DNA of 64,000 nt from Marasmius tenuissimus (lineage: Eukaryota; Basidiomycota; Agaricomycetes; Agaricales; Marasmiaceae): NCBI GenBank assembly GCA_029532415.1, contig JAQOTA010000050.1, positions 6,448,001 to 6,512,000 of the forward strand, given 5' to 3'. Made by a program: the position numbers and the translations under genes. Shown piece by piece: positions 10,362 to 23,387 of the stretch (its first letter is position 1; each line of letters opens with the position of its first letter). A model generated the notes under the pieces. It was given only the letters and a program-made list of their open reading frames with translations, was not told the origin of the DNA and did no database searches.

Positions 10362-11750
10362 GATAGTGGTCTGAATTTGCCTGGATTCATATTTCCCCGC
10401 GGGCTATTTTCCCTTTGTATCCGAGTCTTCGAAATGACGAAATGGCAATCTTTGAGTCTGCCTCAGATGAAGTGCTAGCTGTGCTGCAGGTCTGAGGTCC
10501 CAGATGGCTACACGCACGGTCATTGGATGAGCTGGCTCGTGCTGTCCGGAGGGCAAGTGGGAATAGTAGAGCACATTGGTACATCATGTCATCTTCCTCA
10601 TCACGAACCAACGGAACCTTCTCCTCGCTAGGAGTTACATGTGGACTTCCTCATAGCCTCTAACCTGTAAAAAAGCGCAGAACTCACACCGTCGATAGTT
10701 CGAGGGAATCGATTCGGGAATAGCCACCCCATTGATAGACCTTAACAATGTCGTAATGACTGACTCAATCTCTTAGGATATCTCCCCTCCGTTTGTCCCA
10801 TTCCTCTTCACCCCACATTCTGTGATGTTTCAATCTGCCGGCTATCCATGCCCAAATAATGGACGACTCAATGTCAATGTGTCAAACCATAACAATTTCA
10901 CTCACCATTTGTGCGACGCTCTGGTTTGTGGCTATTTCGTATGAGTTTTGAGGGTTGTTATATCCAGAACTATCAGTGGCTCCGACAAGTTACTTATCTA
11001 GAGTAATGTGTCGGAAGTTGTGATGATATCATGATACTAGAATATCAGAACCGGAACCAATTGGGTCATTCAAAGCGGATGCTGAACCACTGATCTACGT
11101 TTTTCAGACGCATCTTGTCTAAGCCATCGCCATTGATAGTCATTCTTAGGTGAGTCTATGTCCTCTCCATTTGGTCTTGTGATCTCACATTGATACGAAC
11201 GCAAATCGGCACGGTTGTGCTAGATGAGACCACAGCTGCGTGTTGAGTGCGTGTAGTGACTTGAGTTATCCTACGACATATATCCTACAACGTGAATCTG
11301 TTGGACCCAACGGAACTGGCCAAAGGAGTCCTCACAAAGCACCTATTTTGCCAAAGGTGGGGCCTCTGCTATCATCGTTGATTCGAGCTCACTGGCCACC
11401 ATCAGAAAAATGCTGTGAGTTTAACCCTGAGATTGGGATGCAATAGCCAGAAAATGAAGTCGAACAACCGCTCCGGTATATGAATAAAGGAAAGGAAGCG
11501 GCATGAAAACAGGTGAGCTGGGTGCAATAGGTTTTTAATTGACCCAATCTGATATTGATTGATCCTTGGCTCTGCTTGGACATTGTGCTGATTGGTGATC
11601 ATCAGCTGCACTTCATCATGTCGGAAGTAGTCTATATTCAGAAGACAACTGAAGTAAGTGAAAAACAAGGTATAAGAAGGCTGGGACTTTGTAAATCCTT
11701 GAAGTGAGTGCCCTCATTGGTCTCCTTGCTCCAGTCTATTCAACAACAGA
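10362..11750. other. Intergenic stretch upstream of the membrane protein gene
   Basis: No gene could be supported. The open frames at 10387-10611 and 11240-11446 lack splice-compatible extensions and recognisable features. The last 100 bases before 11751 are the likely promoter and leader of the seven-helix protein gene. Confidence 0.35.
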
Positions 11751-13329
11751 ATGGCCTCAAACAGCCCTGAAAATCTCATGGAACTCTTGGAGCGCCTCCT
11801 CACCGTTAATCACATTATTGTGTATCCGATTGCGACACTTTCTGTGAGTGAATATAACAGTAATTTGTTGCCCCTCAAGTCTTACCACAATTTACTTCGG
11901 GCAGGCGTTGTTTTTTGTTCACGGTAAGCATGTCCCTTGAATGTTTCATGAATAATCAATCCCCATACACACAGGGATGTATGTAATCATCTTTGGACTC
12001 TGTATCCATATTCTATACAGCCGCAAGGATTCAGGCCTGAAACTTTATTGGATGTGTACCATAATCCTGTTTGTTTTAGCAAACCTCGATGCTGCTGCGG
12101 AGGTAGTTTTGGTGTTACATCAAGCCATCCTCGAGTTTCATACTGCCAAGACACAGAATGTTGAGGCTCTCATGAACTACCTTCATCCCAACAAAATGAA
12201 GACAACTGCAGTGTATGTTGAGCTCGGGTTTTCCCCCTTTTCTGTGTTCTATAGTGCTTATCATCTCAATAGGACTGCTACTGGTGTATCATCCACACTC
12301 ATGATGTATGGCACATCCATCTTGGGTCAATTCATACAAAGCTGACATATTGCCAAAAGTATTTGTGCTGATGTAATGCTTGTTAGTGGCCTTCTCTCCC
12401 TGTTGGTCTCAGTCACCCTCATCTGACATTATAATCACAATACAGATTCACCGGTGCTATGTACTGTGGGGATACAAGAAAACAGTGCTGTATGTCTTGG
12501 GGTCTGCAGCTGTCATTCTCAATGGTAAGGCATCTGCAGCTTGTGAAATCCCACTTAATTCAATCTGCACAACATCAGGACTCAACCTTGCGGGAACCAT
12601 TTTATTCTCTATTGCTGGCAGCAAAGAGGGTTACCCTAGCCTGGTCTCAGATAAGATCAATTTTGGTGTCACAATAGCCATCCCAATCTTCAATGGTTCT
12701 TTGTCTTTTCTCACTGGTATGTCCATACAATCTCAGTCTATTTGAAGTGCCTGATAAACCCTGCCCTGAAGCTGGAAGAATCTGGTGGATTAGTAAAGAA
12801 GCACGACAGTACATGGGACTACCCATACATGGCAGGTATAAGGCAATTGTTGCCGTGATGTACGTGCTTTCTACTTGAATATCTTCTGTCACAATAGGTC
12901 AGCTCACAGTAAATTGTATAGTATTGAGTCAGGATTGCTATACCCAACAACCTTCTTATTGTCAGTAATTATACATCTAACACTGGATCCAGGCTACTAT
13001 GGCACTGTTCCTGTGGACCTCACCCCCGTTGCAAACTTGATGTCAGTAAGTCACTAGGTGCCCACAATCTACAAAGAGTCAATGATACTGACACTATCCA
13101 TGGACAGGGATTGGCACCAACATTGATTATTGTGCGGGTAGCATCCAGGAAATCGGTGAACAGCGTTCAACAAATGGTTTCAATTAACTTTGCAGAACAC
13201 AATACACAACGAGCTATAGGCACAAATACTGCTCAAGTGACCATGAACATCCATTCTCATCCTCAGGCTGAGGATTTGGAAGTAGATTTGGAAGCAACCC
13301 AGCAAGAGAGGAAGGCAGGGGAAGCTTGA
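11751..13329 (+). CDS. Seven-helix-like integral membrane protein, Agaricomycete family
   Basis: Ten exons agree in phase and give 357 residues: 11751-11843, 11905-11923, 11975-12212, 12255-12305, 12360-12381, 12446-12524, 12579-12716, 12772-12859, 12922-13045 and 13108-13329. It starts MASNSPENLMELLERLLTVN. Hydrophobic helices are visible at YVIIFGLCIHILY, WMCTIILFVLANLD, ADVML plus IHRCYVLWGYKKTVLYVLG, LNLAGTILFSIAG, FGVTIAIPIFNGSLSFLT and SGLLYPTTFLLSVIIHL. The motifs IHRCYVLWG, GRIWWISKEAR and ESGLLYPT are characteristic of a very common uncharacterised membrane family of mushroom-forming fungi. The C-tail (about 70 residues) is polar and acidic. The two small exons at 12255-12381 are the least certain. 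If they are wrong, a stop at 12343-12345 would interrupt the gene. Ligand and function are unknown. Confidence 0.72.
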
Positions 13330-15800
13330 TAATTCAACTAAAAAGGTTGTGACAGCCGATTAAATTTATCTTTACAAACTATTGGATAAGAGGTTCTCCT
13401 CTGGCTGCTATTGATTATGACTGCAGTATATATATTATGGTCCTCAAAAACAGAGCAACAATGTCCCCCTTACCCTCAACAGCCCATTTTGACTCAAGTC
13501 TCAGTCAAACTTTTTCTGCGAGTGTTAGCCGTCATGAATGTATTGTTAAGTTGAAACTCAGATACACTGGTATTGTAAATGTGTATCATTTTCATTGGAG
13601 GGAAAGTGTCACTGGGCCTATCTCATCCCCTTGCACATTGTCTAGTATGGTCATTGGATCCTCCAAAGTATAAGGAGACCGAGATGCTAGGGTTATTAAT
13701 GATCTGCAGAGAAATATGAAGCCATAGAAAAATGCACTTATAAGTGGGAGTCAAAGCGTGAATAGAACGGCAGGCCTTGTACTCATACCCTCTTGCCCAT
13801 TACCCATCACCAGCGACACTGGCTACATGAAACACCAGATAGTTGATAAAAGTACAGATCACTCTCAATGGAAACTGTTGGGTCCTACCACTGGATACCA
13901 CTTGTTTTATTAGCTAAAAAACCCTAGTTCCACCATTTACTTTAATTGATTGGCCAGAGCAATAGCAGAACCTGGCGAAGACTAATGAGTATCCTCCGCT
14001 GAAAAGTATACGTTTCTTGATAGCTTGTTTGATTCAGACTTTGAGCGCCATTCGGTTCTACTCGAGTCATACGACTCCAAGGGGGTCTCAATACCTTATT
14101 GTATACGAGGTTGAGTTTTTTTAAAGCCCAGGTCGGGGCCCGGGCGCTCCCCCTCCTGCTCTATATGGTAATCGCACGTGTTTCACGTGCCAGATAACTA
14201 TTGATTTCACTTAGCGCCTCATTTCTTGGAAACATCGGGTATTGATGGTCGATTTCTGGCTACAGCACACGCGATGTACCATTCCGGTGCATGTTTAACA
14301 TAGTATAATACTCGTCATAAACCCTCTGAGAGGCTTTCAGGACCCCTCGGACCCCAGAATTTTCGTAGCTACAAAAAAACTCTAAGGGCTTTTGGCCCCC
14401 CCCCACCTCGGACCGGAAATTCCATTCTTGCCACCCCCTTGTACGACTCTCATTCACAACCCCGGCTTTCACAGTAGAAATTGTATTTGGAATTCAGCCA
14501 GAGGTTTGTTGAGGTACATCATTCTGTGATATTGCCATGAATAGGTAGTCAGAATGAGGCATATGCGGTTATTTGGAGTGTGGAAGGAGATGAACACAGG
14601 AAAACGGTAGAACGGGATAACAAAACACGAGTTACCGCTGTCGCCTCAGGTTGACGGCATAGACATACCAGATAGATATGGTCTGAGCTTTACTACTTAC
14701 CGACTACTCTTCCATTTCGAATTCAACGCAAGTGGGTAAGTTAAGGGGTCGCCATGGTAGCTTGTTGTATGGAAGCTTTACCCAAAACTCGGCTGGGGCT
14801 GGCACCTGCGGCAATGAGCTGGTCATAGGGTGTCGGTCTTGGAGCGGAAGCCGCGACGCGGGTTGGCTTTTGGCCACCACCGCGACCAAACCTGGGCCCT
14901 GCTTGATCCTTCAAACACCTGCTGTCACGCTTGACCGTAAGCTTGCCCAAGGCCTGCTGGGGCCTGGAAATAACCTGACCGCCGGTGAGCATGTTCTGAT
15001 TTGTTCAATTGTACGATGATCATAATCATGGCGTTTTTTCCAATAGCTTGCGAGTCACATAGTAACTGGAGCGTTCATTCGGAATTGAATATGAGCATTG
15101 AAAAATTTGTTGTAAGGCACCATTGTATCATTCACCGAGGTTCATGAAGGATACAAACATTACAATTCAATCTACCCAACTAGATTCCAAGTGCCCGACC
15201 AGCCAGATTCACGTACCGGGCTGTACCCGGTCAATGACAACACCGCCGCCACAGCCCATTCTACTCGCAAAACCCCTCAGGAGGGGAAGAAACGCCCGAT
15301 CAGCTGGTAGACTACTAAGTCACTGACAAGTGCCTTGCCTTCAACTAAAGAACCATGGTCAGGGTTGATCAGAGAAGGAGACGGCAAGTATATACCTACG
15401 TTTGACCTGGGTTCTTGAAAATCGCGATTTACAAGTGCGTTGCTTCATCTTCAAATGATAAACGAAGTATTAACCCAGTGTTAGTAGAGGTGATTAATCC
15501 GTCGGAAATGGACCTGAGGGTATGACTCGAAATGAAAGAAAGCATGATTTTGGCGAATGCTTTTCTTGATGTACGGTCGTGTTCGACTCTAACTTTTCCT
15601 CGTCGTTCAGCTCTCATCTATTTCTCTCATATTTCCGCTGAAGTCCGACGGCCATGAACAACTGTAGCAGTACTATGAAGAGCCATAACCGAAATTATGC
15701 TCTTTCTCCTTCTGTCCCATAACCTCGTCAGGTACGACGGGCTTTGTCAACAAGTACGTACCAGAAGTCTTCTCTCAGGGGTCTCAACTCATTTGTTTCA
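13330..15800. other. Intergenic region
   Basis: No gene recognised. At 14835-14885 there is a fragment (GCGGAAGCCGCGACGCGGG and on) related to sequence beside the tRNA-Trp copies at 23525 and 55430. So this is the decayed continuation of the tRNA block. The open frames at 14732-15019 and 15429-15617 overlap this repeat and look accidental. Confidence 0.4.
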
Positions 15801-16699
15801 AACCTAAACAGCTAAGAATCCTGTCACCAGTTGGCAGTCGTTCAACATCTCGGGGCCAGTGTATCTGTTACCCTGGGGTCCTTGACTCAACGGTCTCGTT
15901 TAGGTTCTTCCGTGCGTTACAATTGAACTGGAGGTGACCGGCATATCGGAGCGCCTGTGATCGTATAACGAGCTTTTGTTGTTTTCAGATTCCCAGGGAT
16001 GTTGTCACTGGCTTTGTTTGAACTTAGACTGCAACAATTCCATATTCAATTACGACGCGAGTTCCGAGTCCATCGAAGCTTGGTATTGATCCCGCGGTTG
16101 TAGACTGGATAATACACTCGGTGGGCTCGTACTACTACCGTCTTAGTGGGCAAGGATCCAACTCAAACCACGAACACTCAACTCACAAGATTCGTTTTGA
16201 GAAATCGAACTAGATCGGCAAACATTAGAGGTGGCACCGAGAATTGGACGAAAGCAGATTCAAAACGGGATCAAACGCTGTAGAGGTGGCAAACCTCCTC
16301 AGAGCAATGCTAGCAAGCCAGCTAATGATGTGATAGATCAGAACTACGCTACGACACGCGGAACTAGCTACGACACCGTCACGTGACCTCATCTAGGGCA
16401 GGCTCTAGGGTAGAACCCCTTACTACAACGCAGGTTTATTATATGTCCGTGAGCACTACAAAAGTACTCGAAACGGTAGCAGTATGAAATAGAACTGGGG
16501 ACTGAGTAAGTGACCCATAGACCCGTAAGCTTTTCAGATCTATTTTGAATTATCGTGAGAATTAATAGAGATGAAGAAACAGAAGAATTTTGATAGAGAG
16601 TTTTGCAGGGAGGGGAGAATCAAGAGATGATATTCCCAAAATGATAAAGTATTTATTTCTCGCTGTAGTGTGCAGAGCACCATTGCACACTGAATTGGT
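15800..16699. repeat. Downstream repeat of gene copy G (Y type)
   Basis: The stretch from about 15850 (GTGTATCTGTTACCCTGGGG) to the end of copy G matches 34760-35400 downstream of copy B. It also matches, inverted, 52990-53350 downstream of copy D. It belongs to the repeated unit that accompanies the seven-copy gene family. No coding content was recognised. Confidence 0.6.
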
Positions 16700-17278
16700 T
16701 CAGAAAGTATGAAGATAGTCGCCGAAGAGACATTTGATTGCGTCGAAGGCGACGCTGCCGATAGGATAGCCCAACAGACCCGCTACCTTCCCAACGAGAT
16801 CCCCACCCTTGGTGTGGAGGGTCTCGACAAAGCGGTGCTAAAGGTTGACGAGAACATGAGCATTCGGACGTGTATGCATGAAATCAGACAGTGACATACT
16901 TGATACATCTTGCGGCTTTTGTCGTGGAATGCGACCCATCGGTTGTCGCCATTTTTGTTCTTTTGACCGTACTGGTGTTTGTCACTAATTGTGACTTCGT
17001 AGTACCCGTCCGCATTCTTCTTGCCAAGGTTGTCCGCGTTGTACCACTCGGTTTGGCAGAAGAAGGGGACTTCTCCATTACCTGTGACTTGAATCAGCAC
17101 TCTGCAGACATGATTCAGATCAGGGAGAGGGCACACCTTGACTCTTGTTCTTGGCAACAAGAGCATAGTATTCGGCAGTGCGTGTGCTCCACTGCTGCCA
17201 CTCGATTTTGATGCGTTGCGTGCCTTCATCGGCGGTGGAGGGAACGAGGAGAACGTCGCCTTTGTTAACGATGGGCAT
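16700..17278 (-). CDS. Seven-copy family protein, copy G (most divergent)
   Basis: Exons 17278-17137, 17081-16900 and 16837-16700 give a 153-residue open frame with the same two introns as copy A. Substitutions include DEGTQRIKIEWQQWS in exon 1, CQTEWYNADNL in exon 2 and HRFVETLHTKGG plus FDAIKCLFGDYLHTF in exon 3. Those changes leave the frame and both introns intact, suggesting it has been maintained as a protein for some time. Its upstream sequence is type II, shared with B and E. No function is recognised. Confidence 0.75.
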
Positions 17279-18955
17279 GATAGTAGTTTCAAGAAGTTGA
17301 GAGGGTTATGAGAATTGAAACCAACTGAAGAAGCTTGTGAGAGCTGGAGAGAGAAGGCGACATGAATGAGCCATTTATACATTCTTGAAGCACAGAAGCT
17401 CCGTCACGTACTGTTCCCCATTGCTGTAGTCACACAAGGTACTTATGCTACTAGATTTATTTTATTTTTTTCGAGATAGATGCGATGAAAGCCTGAGTAT
17501 AGGCCTTGGTTTGAGTCCTATCTGAAGCTGTTAGCGGACCTGTAATTCGAGTTGAATTGATTCCAGGAAACCTGAGGGTACTGGTGAGCCACTAGCGATC
17601 GGAGATATGAAAAGCCCGAAGAAAATACAGATAAACACCAATATTCATTGAGGCATTCACGGCACCGACTTAATTTCTCTCGAAGGTCTCACGACGGGGA
17701 GTTGCCCTAAATGAGTCGTGGCGGTCACAACTACTTCCCTCCACCGCCGTGAATCAATCATATGCACTGCCATTGGTCATGGAAAAAAGACCAGACTATC
17801 AGTGAGGTTGGGTCACAGTAGTTTAAGACGGTTGATATGTGATATGACAAGGTGTACAACGGAGAACTTACCGGTCAACTAAATGCTACAATATGGCAGA
17901 CAGGAGTTTTCGTCACATCGATAGATTTTGGACTCCAGATTCTACCGTATGGCGCAAGCGACCGCTCCTCGGGCTGCAATCGAAACATACTGAGAACACC
18001 ATCTATTGAGTTCTGACATTGTTTTGTACCAGTTCAACGCGGGTACTTGAGAAACAGATCCGACAGGAAGAATGTTTAACAAATACTCCTCACCAATGAC
18101 TGTAGTCGATACATGCAGGGAGTATGGATTAGCATTCGTCAACTTTAGTCAAGGACATCCGAGTCCCACGCCTCTTGATCTTGTCGTGATCAGTGTCCAC
18201 CGAGGACATTCGGTCCGTCATAAGTTTCTCAACCTTTATTACGCCCTACGGGCTACAGTTTGCTACCGGTGCCCTTACCCTGGACTCGCGGATTATGACT
18301 GTAGGTTACTATATGCCTTTTTGGGGTCTCCATTCCAGCTAAGCGAGCACCCCTTGATGTATCATTGACTCGGGAGAACATTCGCCTCGAAACGAGTAAC
18401 ATGTATTTGCTGAAAGACAATATCGATCCAGTACTGTGTTAGATACCACTCAAACACAGCGATTATCATGGACACTCACATACATGGGTCCAGAAGTACA
18501 TCACGGCAGCTTTGAGACGCCGTTGTTAGGAACGTCTGGTGGGGGTTGACAGGACCAGCACTGTGCGCCAAGCGCTAGAAGCTGCGGCGGATGACATACC
18601 CGTATGCGAGACAATGATGATCTTGAGAGGTATGTACTATCCCGTGAGCGACCCAAACCTCCGAGTCCATGGCGCCTGTTGTAGTCGAACAGGTGGTTAG
18701 GAGTCCAGACCCAAATCGGGCGCGAGCAAGTATTACTAGTAGGCGCCATGTCACTCACATTAAGCCATCTATCACCAGCTTGCTCGCCGCAACTCACTCC
18801 GTCAAACTCAGGTCAAGCCGCCGTAGTGGATGCTCGAGCCTACTTACGTATATAAGCGCTACTTCAAGGCGCCGTGTCTGACTCGACCTGTATCGAACAT
18901 GTTTTTCAAACCCAGTCTATACTCCATTCGCTTGACTGAGCTCTTGTGAAGTCAG
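17279..18955. repeat. Type II upstream region of copy G
   Basis: This 1.7-kb flank recurs upstream of copy B (37743-39200) and copy E (59091-60600), and inverted at about 48980-49915. Landmarks are GCAGACAGGAGTTTTCGTCA near 17900 and TAGGTTACTATATGCCTTTT near 18301. The minus-strand fragment GDRWLNVSDMAPTSNT at 18720-18780 is related to sequence beside the gypsy remnant at 39.5 kb. It ends near TATATAAGCGCTACTTCAA (18849), where type I sequence of copy A begins. It probably holds the promoter of copy G at its left edge. Confidence 0.6.
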
Positions 18956-19849
18956 GACTCACATTTTGCATATGGACATCGTAGTCTTGCATAGAACCTA
19001 GCTTAAAACATGAACTCTCGAAAAGGAGAGACATAATTTCAGTAGCAAGCATTCGTATTCCCGTCATCAATTGGAATGGAAACTGAAGTACTGAAGGGCC
19101 ATTACCCCTCAGCATGCCAATCTAGATCTCATCTGAGCAGGCACGATACGAGATATTCGGCAGCACTGGGCTGAATTTTGGGATAGGGACTGAAAAGTTA
19201 GGTGGCAACGTACAGTTCAATCCTCTGCCAGTCTGCAATCTCTGGGGCAAAGGTATCCGGGATCGTTGTGAAAGTAAGGTATAGGTTGCTGTTCCCAGTG
19301 GACACTGACTAGCTTCCAAGATACTGAGAGCGATTATGCATGGGTCGTTCGATGTCCTCGATCGGACTATTGACTTGTACAGCATATCCATATTCTACGA
19401 CGTCAAAGCACCGCAGGAGAGCGTGTCACCACAACTATTTACATCACTAGTGACAGTGCATCATACAGTTCTACGCGTCGGTGGTGAGGAGTTGCGGCCC
19501 TCACGAATGACTCCAGAATGTTCGCGTCCAGGAGTTTGCTAGAACCAACAAGTAGGCACCACACCTTGGTAAAAGGAAGTCTAGACCCTCTCAGATGTTT
19601 GTCTCTGTTTTCTTCGGGTTTTTGGTGTCTCCGAATGCTAATAGTGCCCGAGTTCGCTCGGATGTACACGGAAGTCAATTGAATTTAGATCGACGGTGGC
19701 GCCAACTCAGCTCAAGCGGAGGGTTGACCCCTGTAATCCAACCTGATGTCAGGAATTCATAGCGCGGATTTCGGAGATATTCCAATATATGTTGTACAAC
19801 CACAAAGGTAACGGAGATGGTGTGACAGAGTTCCCAAGGTCCAAGAGGG
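18956..19849. repeat. Type I upstream region of copy A
   Basis: It recurs upstream of copies C (43765-44933), D (49916-51553) and F (60600-61907). Landmarks are CCATTACCCCTCAGCATGCC (19098), TGTCTCTGTTTTCTTCGGG (19600) and ATATATGTTGTACAACCACA (19784). No gene is supported inside it. Confidence 0.6.
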
Positions 19850-19857
19850 TACAAAAG
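19850..19857 (+). promoter_or_regulatory. TATA-like box of copy A, altered
   Basis: TACAAAAG sits where copies C, D and F have TATAAAAG, about 100 bases before the ATG. The T-to-C change could weaken this promoter. Confidence 0.5.
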
Positions 19858-19951
19858 CCTCACTCACATTGCTGGTCTTTCTCTAGCTCTTATAAGCTTC
19901 TTCAGTTGATTTCAATCTCCTCAATCCTCTCAACTCCTTGAAACTACCATC

Positions 19952-20524
19952 ATGCCCATTGTCAACAAAGGCGACGTTCTCCTCGTTCCTTCCACCGCCG
20001 ATGAAGCCAAGCAACGTATTAAACTCGAGTGGCAGCAGTCGGGCACACGCACTGCCGAGTACTACGCTCTTGTCGCTAAGAAGAAGAGTCAAGGTGTGCC
20101 CTCTCCCTGATCATGTCTACACAGTGCTGATACGAGTCGTAGGGAACGGAGGAGTCCCCTTCTTCTGCCAAGTCGAGTGGTTCAACGCAGACAACCTCGG
20201 CAAGAAGAATGCGGACGGGTACTACGAAGTCACCATTAGCGACAAGCACCAGTATGGTCAAAAGAACAAGAACGGTGACAACCGATGGGTCGCGTTCCAC
20301 GAGAAAAGCCGCGGAATGTATCAAGTATGTAACTGCCTTGTTTGATTCACACGAGTCCGATTGCTTATATTCCGGTCAACTTTTAGCACCGCTTTGTCGA
20401 GACGATCTACACTAAGGGTGGGGACCTCGTTGGGAAAGTGGCGGGGTTGTTGGGCTACCCTATCGGCAGCGTTGCCTTCGACACGCTCAAGAGTCTCTTC
20501 GGGGACTATCTTCACACTTTCTGA
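19952..20524 (+). CDS. Seven-copy family protein, copy A, 153 residues, unknown function
   Basis: Exons 19952-20093, 20143-20324 and 20387-20524 are separated by introns of 49 and 62 bases in phases 1 and 0. The protein starts MPIVNKGDVLLVPSTADEAK and has no signal peptide. The first third is helical and charged (KQRIKLEWQQSGTRTAEYYA). The middle looks beta-rich (VPFFCQVEWFNADNL, DGYYEVTISDKHQYGQ, RWVAFHEKSRGMYQ). The end is a glycine-containing amphipathic helix region (GDLVGKVAGLLGYPIGS, LFGDYLHTF). A single cysteine is present, so it is not a disulfide-rich secreted effector. I do not recognise any domain. Seven copies share intron positions and mostly keep the frame, which argues for selection on the protein. 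Copy A forms the left border of the A-B block. Confidence 0.85.
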
Positions 20525-20880
20525 AGAGATTCAGCGTGCGGCAGTGCTCTGCACGTTAGAGTATTTTCTGTCTTTGGAATATCGTCTTTGGGTTCCCCCC
20601 TACACCAATCTGCTTATTGAAATCTCTCTTTCTCTTTCTCTCCCTCTATTTATTACTATAATGGATTTGTCAAGATGGAGCTAAATGGTTTGCGATTCAC
20701 GTACACTTATTCACCTCCTCTTTCCATTTGACGTATGTTGTGACTCGGTTGTTTTTGTAGTGTTCATGTTCTCATAAGTTAAAATAAAAACCTGCGCTTG
20801 GTCCCGTTTTGGACCTACTCTATCCCACTTTCTCAGTTGTCACCGGCTGGTGCCTAGAAGTCTGGTCCTAGGCATCCACT
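20525..20880. repeat. Downstream repeat of copy A (X type)
   Basis: Matches, inverted, 58160-58517 downstream of copy E. Both read GCCTGCGC or AACCTGCGC, then TTGGTCCCGTTTTGGACC and GGTGCCTAG, and lead into the decayed hydrophobic-protein region. AATAAAAACC near 20783 may be part of a polyadenylation region. Confidence 0.55.
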
Positions 20881-22780
20881 CCTTTACTCGAGGGTACGCA
20901 AGTAGACAAGAGTAACAAGCGGTAGCAAAGCGAGCGGATCACAGTTAGAATAGACGATAAGGAGGTATACGGGCTGACAGTTGGGGTCGACAAACGGATG
21001 ACAAGTACAGGAAGTGTAAGTGAATGATCGATGAGGTACATGAGATGAAACTCTCTGACTGATATGCGAGCCGTCTCGATGATTAAAAAGACCAAAACCC
21101 TCCTCACAAACATTGGGGGCAGATGTATAGCAGGAGTGACGTTAAGATTGAGAAAAGGTAACTGGGCAGACGGGTGAAAGGATGAGAAAACACCCCAAGG
21201 AGATGCAGCCGTTGTGGTGTATGACCGTCTAAACCGAAGGCGACGGGCAGCCATCTTCAGGAACTGGAGATTGTCCTGAAAAACCCACCGATGCCGGCAG
21301 ATCCGAGCCTTAACCTGAGATATCACGAGGGTTACCGGGGAAACCGACATCTCGCATAACGTCAGGGAAAGAAGAGTATACACCCAGCACCAAATTGAAT
21401 GAAACCACCACCCCACTTCGAACCCAAATCCACGGACAACTGACGCGCTCGATCCATAGAATCAGAAACTGAGCAGAGCGACAGTCGAGAGTTAAATAGG
21501 CAGGGCGAAATGCAGTGGTAGCCAACCAGTCCTACTCAAATGAAGAGGAGCAAACATATGAGAAGCGTTAGCATTCCCGATGTTAGATATGGGGAGAAGC
21601 TCTTTGGTTATAGATCGTCTGGACAATCTTGGAGACGGGATAACAAGAACGGCGCGGCTGGGAGTATGCAACAAAAAATTCAATAAAAGGGAGAATACAA
21701 CGCTGCGGCGAGAGAGTGCATGGAGGTAGGTGGGGCCGTAAGAGAAGAGATGAGGCGACTTGGAGGAGTCATGTGATTAAAAAAGGCGGTACTAGTTGAC
21801 CAACCGACAATTACCACCAGTTCATCGGCAGCACCAGATCAAAGAGAGCACCTCTACGCCCTGTCATGTTGAAGCCGTAGGATCATGTCCAAATCGTAGG
21901 CTCAGACGTAGTTGAATGGAGAATGCAGAGACACAGTGGCGAAGTTTGACCTTGCCCAGTGCCCGATTTTTGAACAGTGCAACCACGTCAAACAAACCGA
22001 CGACACCACCTTGTGCAGCAAGGAAGCCGACGATCAAGTAAGTCGCAAAGTACGCCCAGAGTTGTGGGTTGGATGCAGCGATAGCATCTAGATGATGCAT
22101 CTATTCATCGTTGCCGTCAATAACGATAATGAGAAGCATCGACCCGAACGCGAACGGAAAGAAAGACCAAGAATGAGTTGACGCGTAGTGACAGACAATG
22201 GCTTAGATAGGTCTTCAACGTTCAACGTTCGCGAGTGCGAAGATAAGGATGTAAATATTCCAGTCGGCGTGATCAAGTGACGCCGCTATGATATCCGAGC
22301 CGTGAGCCTGGATAGAGCGAAACAAAAGAGACAGGGAGACAGCACGTGAAAACTGGAGATTCCATGATATCCAAGGCTCGAGCAGCAAGAATGACAAAAG
22401 GAAAACATGACTGTTGCAACAGATTCTTCATATTTGTGTTTGTATGTTCTTATCTTGCCCGCAGCCAGCGACACCAGGATTGAAGGCTTGAGAAAAGTCC
22501 GTCAGTCATCGCCGTATGAAATAAACCGTCAAACAAACCAAGGAAAGGGTAGCTGAGCAGCTAGAACGACGAAAGAATTGGAGTGCAAACGAGAACCGAT
22601 GCGTACCGATACCCCTACGGCATCTTATATATCAGACCTCTTCAACATCCCTCATGTATTGTCTCCGGTTCAACATTGACTTCTTGATGATAGACGAGAA
22701 TTAGCGAGAGAAAGCGACCACTCCCAACAAAAAGCCCACCTAGTCAAATGGAAAGGTCTCTGTCCGGCTTTGGATAGCAC
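20881..22780 (-). pseudogene. Decayed hydrophobic-protein-like region, A-B block copy
   Basis: Minus-strand pieces with membrane-type sequence occur in order: LLLEPWISWNLQFSRAVS (near 22.37 kb), HADWNIYILIFALANVE (22.23 kb), SFFPFAFGSMLLIIVIDGND (22.15 kb), then after a stop SNPQLWAYFATYLIVGFL, AAQGGVVGLFDVVALF and KNRALG (22.0 kb). A further piece near 21.4 kb reads GFIQFGAGCILFFPDVM. Stops and frame changes separate them. The inverted copy at 56230-58160 is very close. The likely original is a multi-pass membrane protein, but I cannot name the family. Confidence 0.45.
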
Positions 22781-22926
22781 TTGAATGTGGAGATGGTGAT
22801 GGTTCAGTTTCAGGAAAGATGCTCACGTCATCGACAAAAAGGACCTTTCGTTCTCACGCGAATCAAAGCAGATTCAGTTCAGACAGTAGCAGTTGACGAT
22901 GTTCATGAGTGGAAAGATCTAATCCG

Positions 22927-23019
22927 ACCTGCCTGGTTCGAACAGGCGACCCCAAGATACAGAAATTTCAGGCAACTCATTACAGCTTTGTCCTCTTCTA
23001 ACTAAGCTATGGTTGGCTG
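22927..23019 (-). pseudogene. Decayed tRNA-Tyr
   Basis: The T-arm GCCTGTTCGAACCAGGC and 3' acceptor strand AGGTCGG are kept. The 5' acceptor strand is CCAACCA and the anticodon stem no longer pairs (CAAAG against ATCTT), so folding should fail. It is collinear with the intact gene at 9228-9336. Confidence 0.7.
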
Positions 23020-23194
23020 TATCCAACCAGGCTGGAGAGCGGCCCATATATCACCTAACCAGTATTCCTGCTCGCGCCAAGCCATTCGGGTAGTTATATT
23101 CAGTTCGACTTGAATGATATACTCAACCTCAATTCACACCGCTGTTCGACTTCCTTAATCCTCACCAACCTTTTCTTCCCCACATGTACAAAAT

Positions 23195-23245
23195 CCTTAG
23201 GAGCGCGATGGCCCAGGGCTCGATTCCCTGTAGTGGAAGTCTATA
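23195..23245 (+). pseudogene. 3' half of a tRNA-Glu gene
   Basis: GAGCGCGATGGCCCAGGGCT followed by CGATTCCCTGTAGTGGAA corresponds to the 3' half of the intact Glu gene at 10267-10361. The 5' half is missing. The same remnant is present inverted at 55762-55810. Confidence 0.65.
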
Positions 23246-23387
23246 AGTTTGTTTATGGAGCTTTTTTGATCTTGGATGAATGGATGGATGATGTGGGTAG
23301 AGTAAGTGTCAATTCCCAACGGGCAGACCACAACATGAGCACGTTGCCTCAATCACGGTAAAAAATACACGGGCAATCGAGGACTAG

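Noticed and set aside
20076..20324. Antisense open frames across each family gene copy (for example FLVERDPSVVTVLVLLTI)
   Set aside because: They recur only because the sense exon 2 is conserved. They span the exon 2-intron boundary and have no supporting start or splice signals.
23195..23245. Complete tRNA-Glu gene
   Set aside because: Only the T-arm half is present. No D-arm or 5' acceptor strand could be found upstream.
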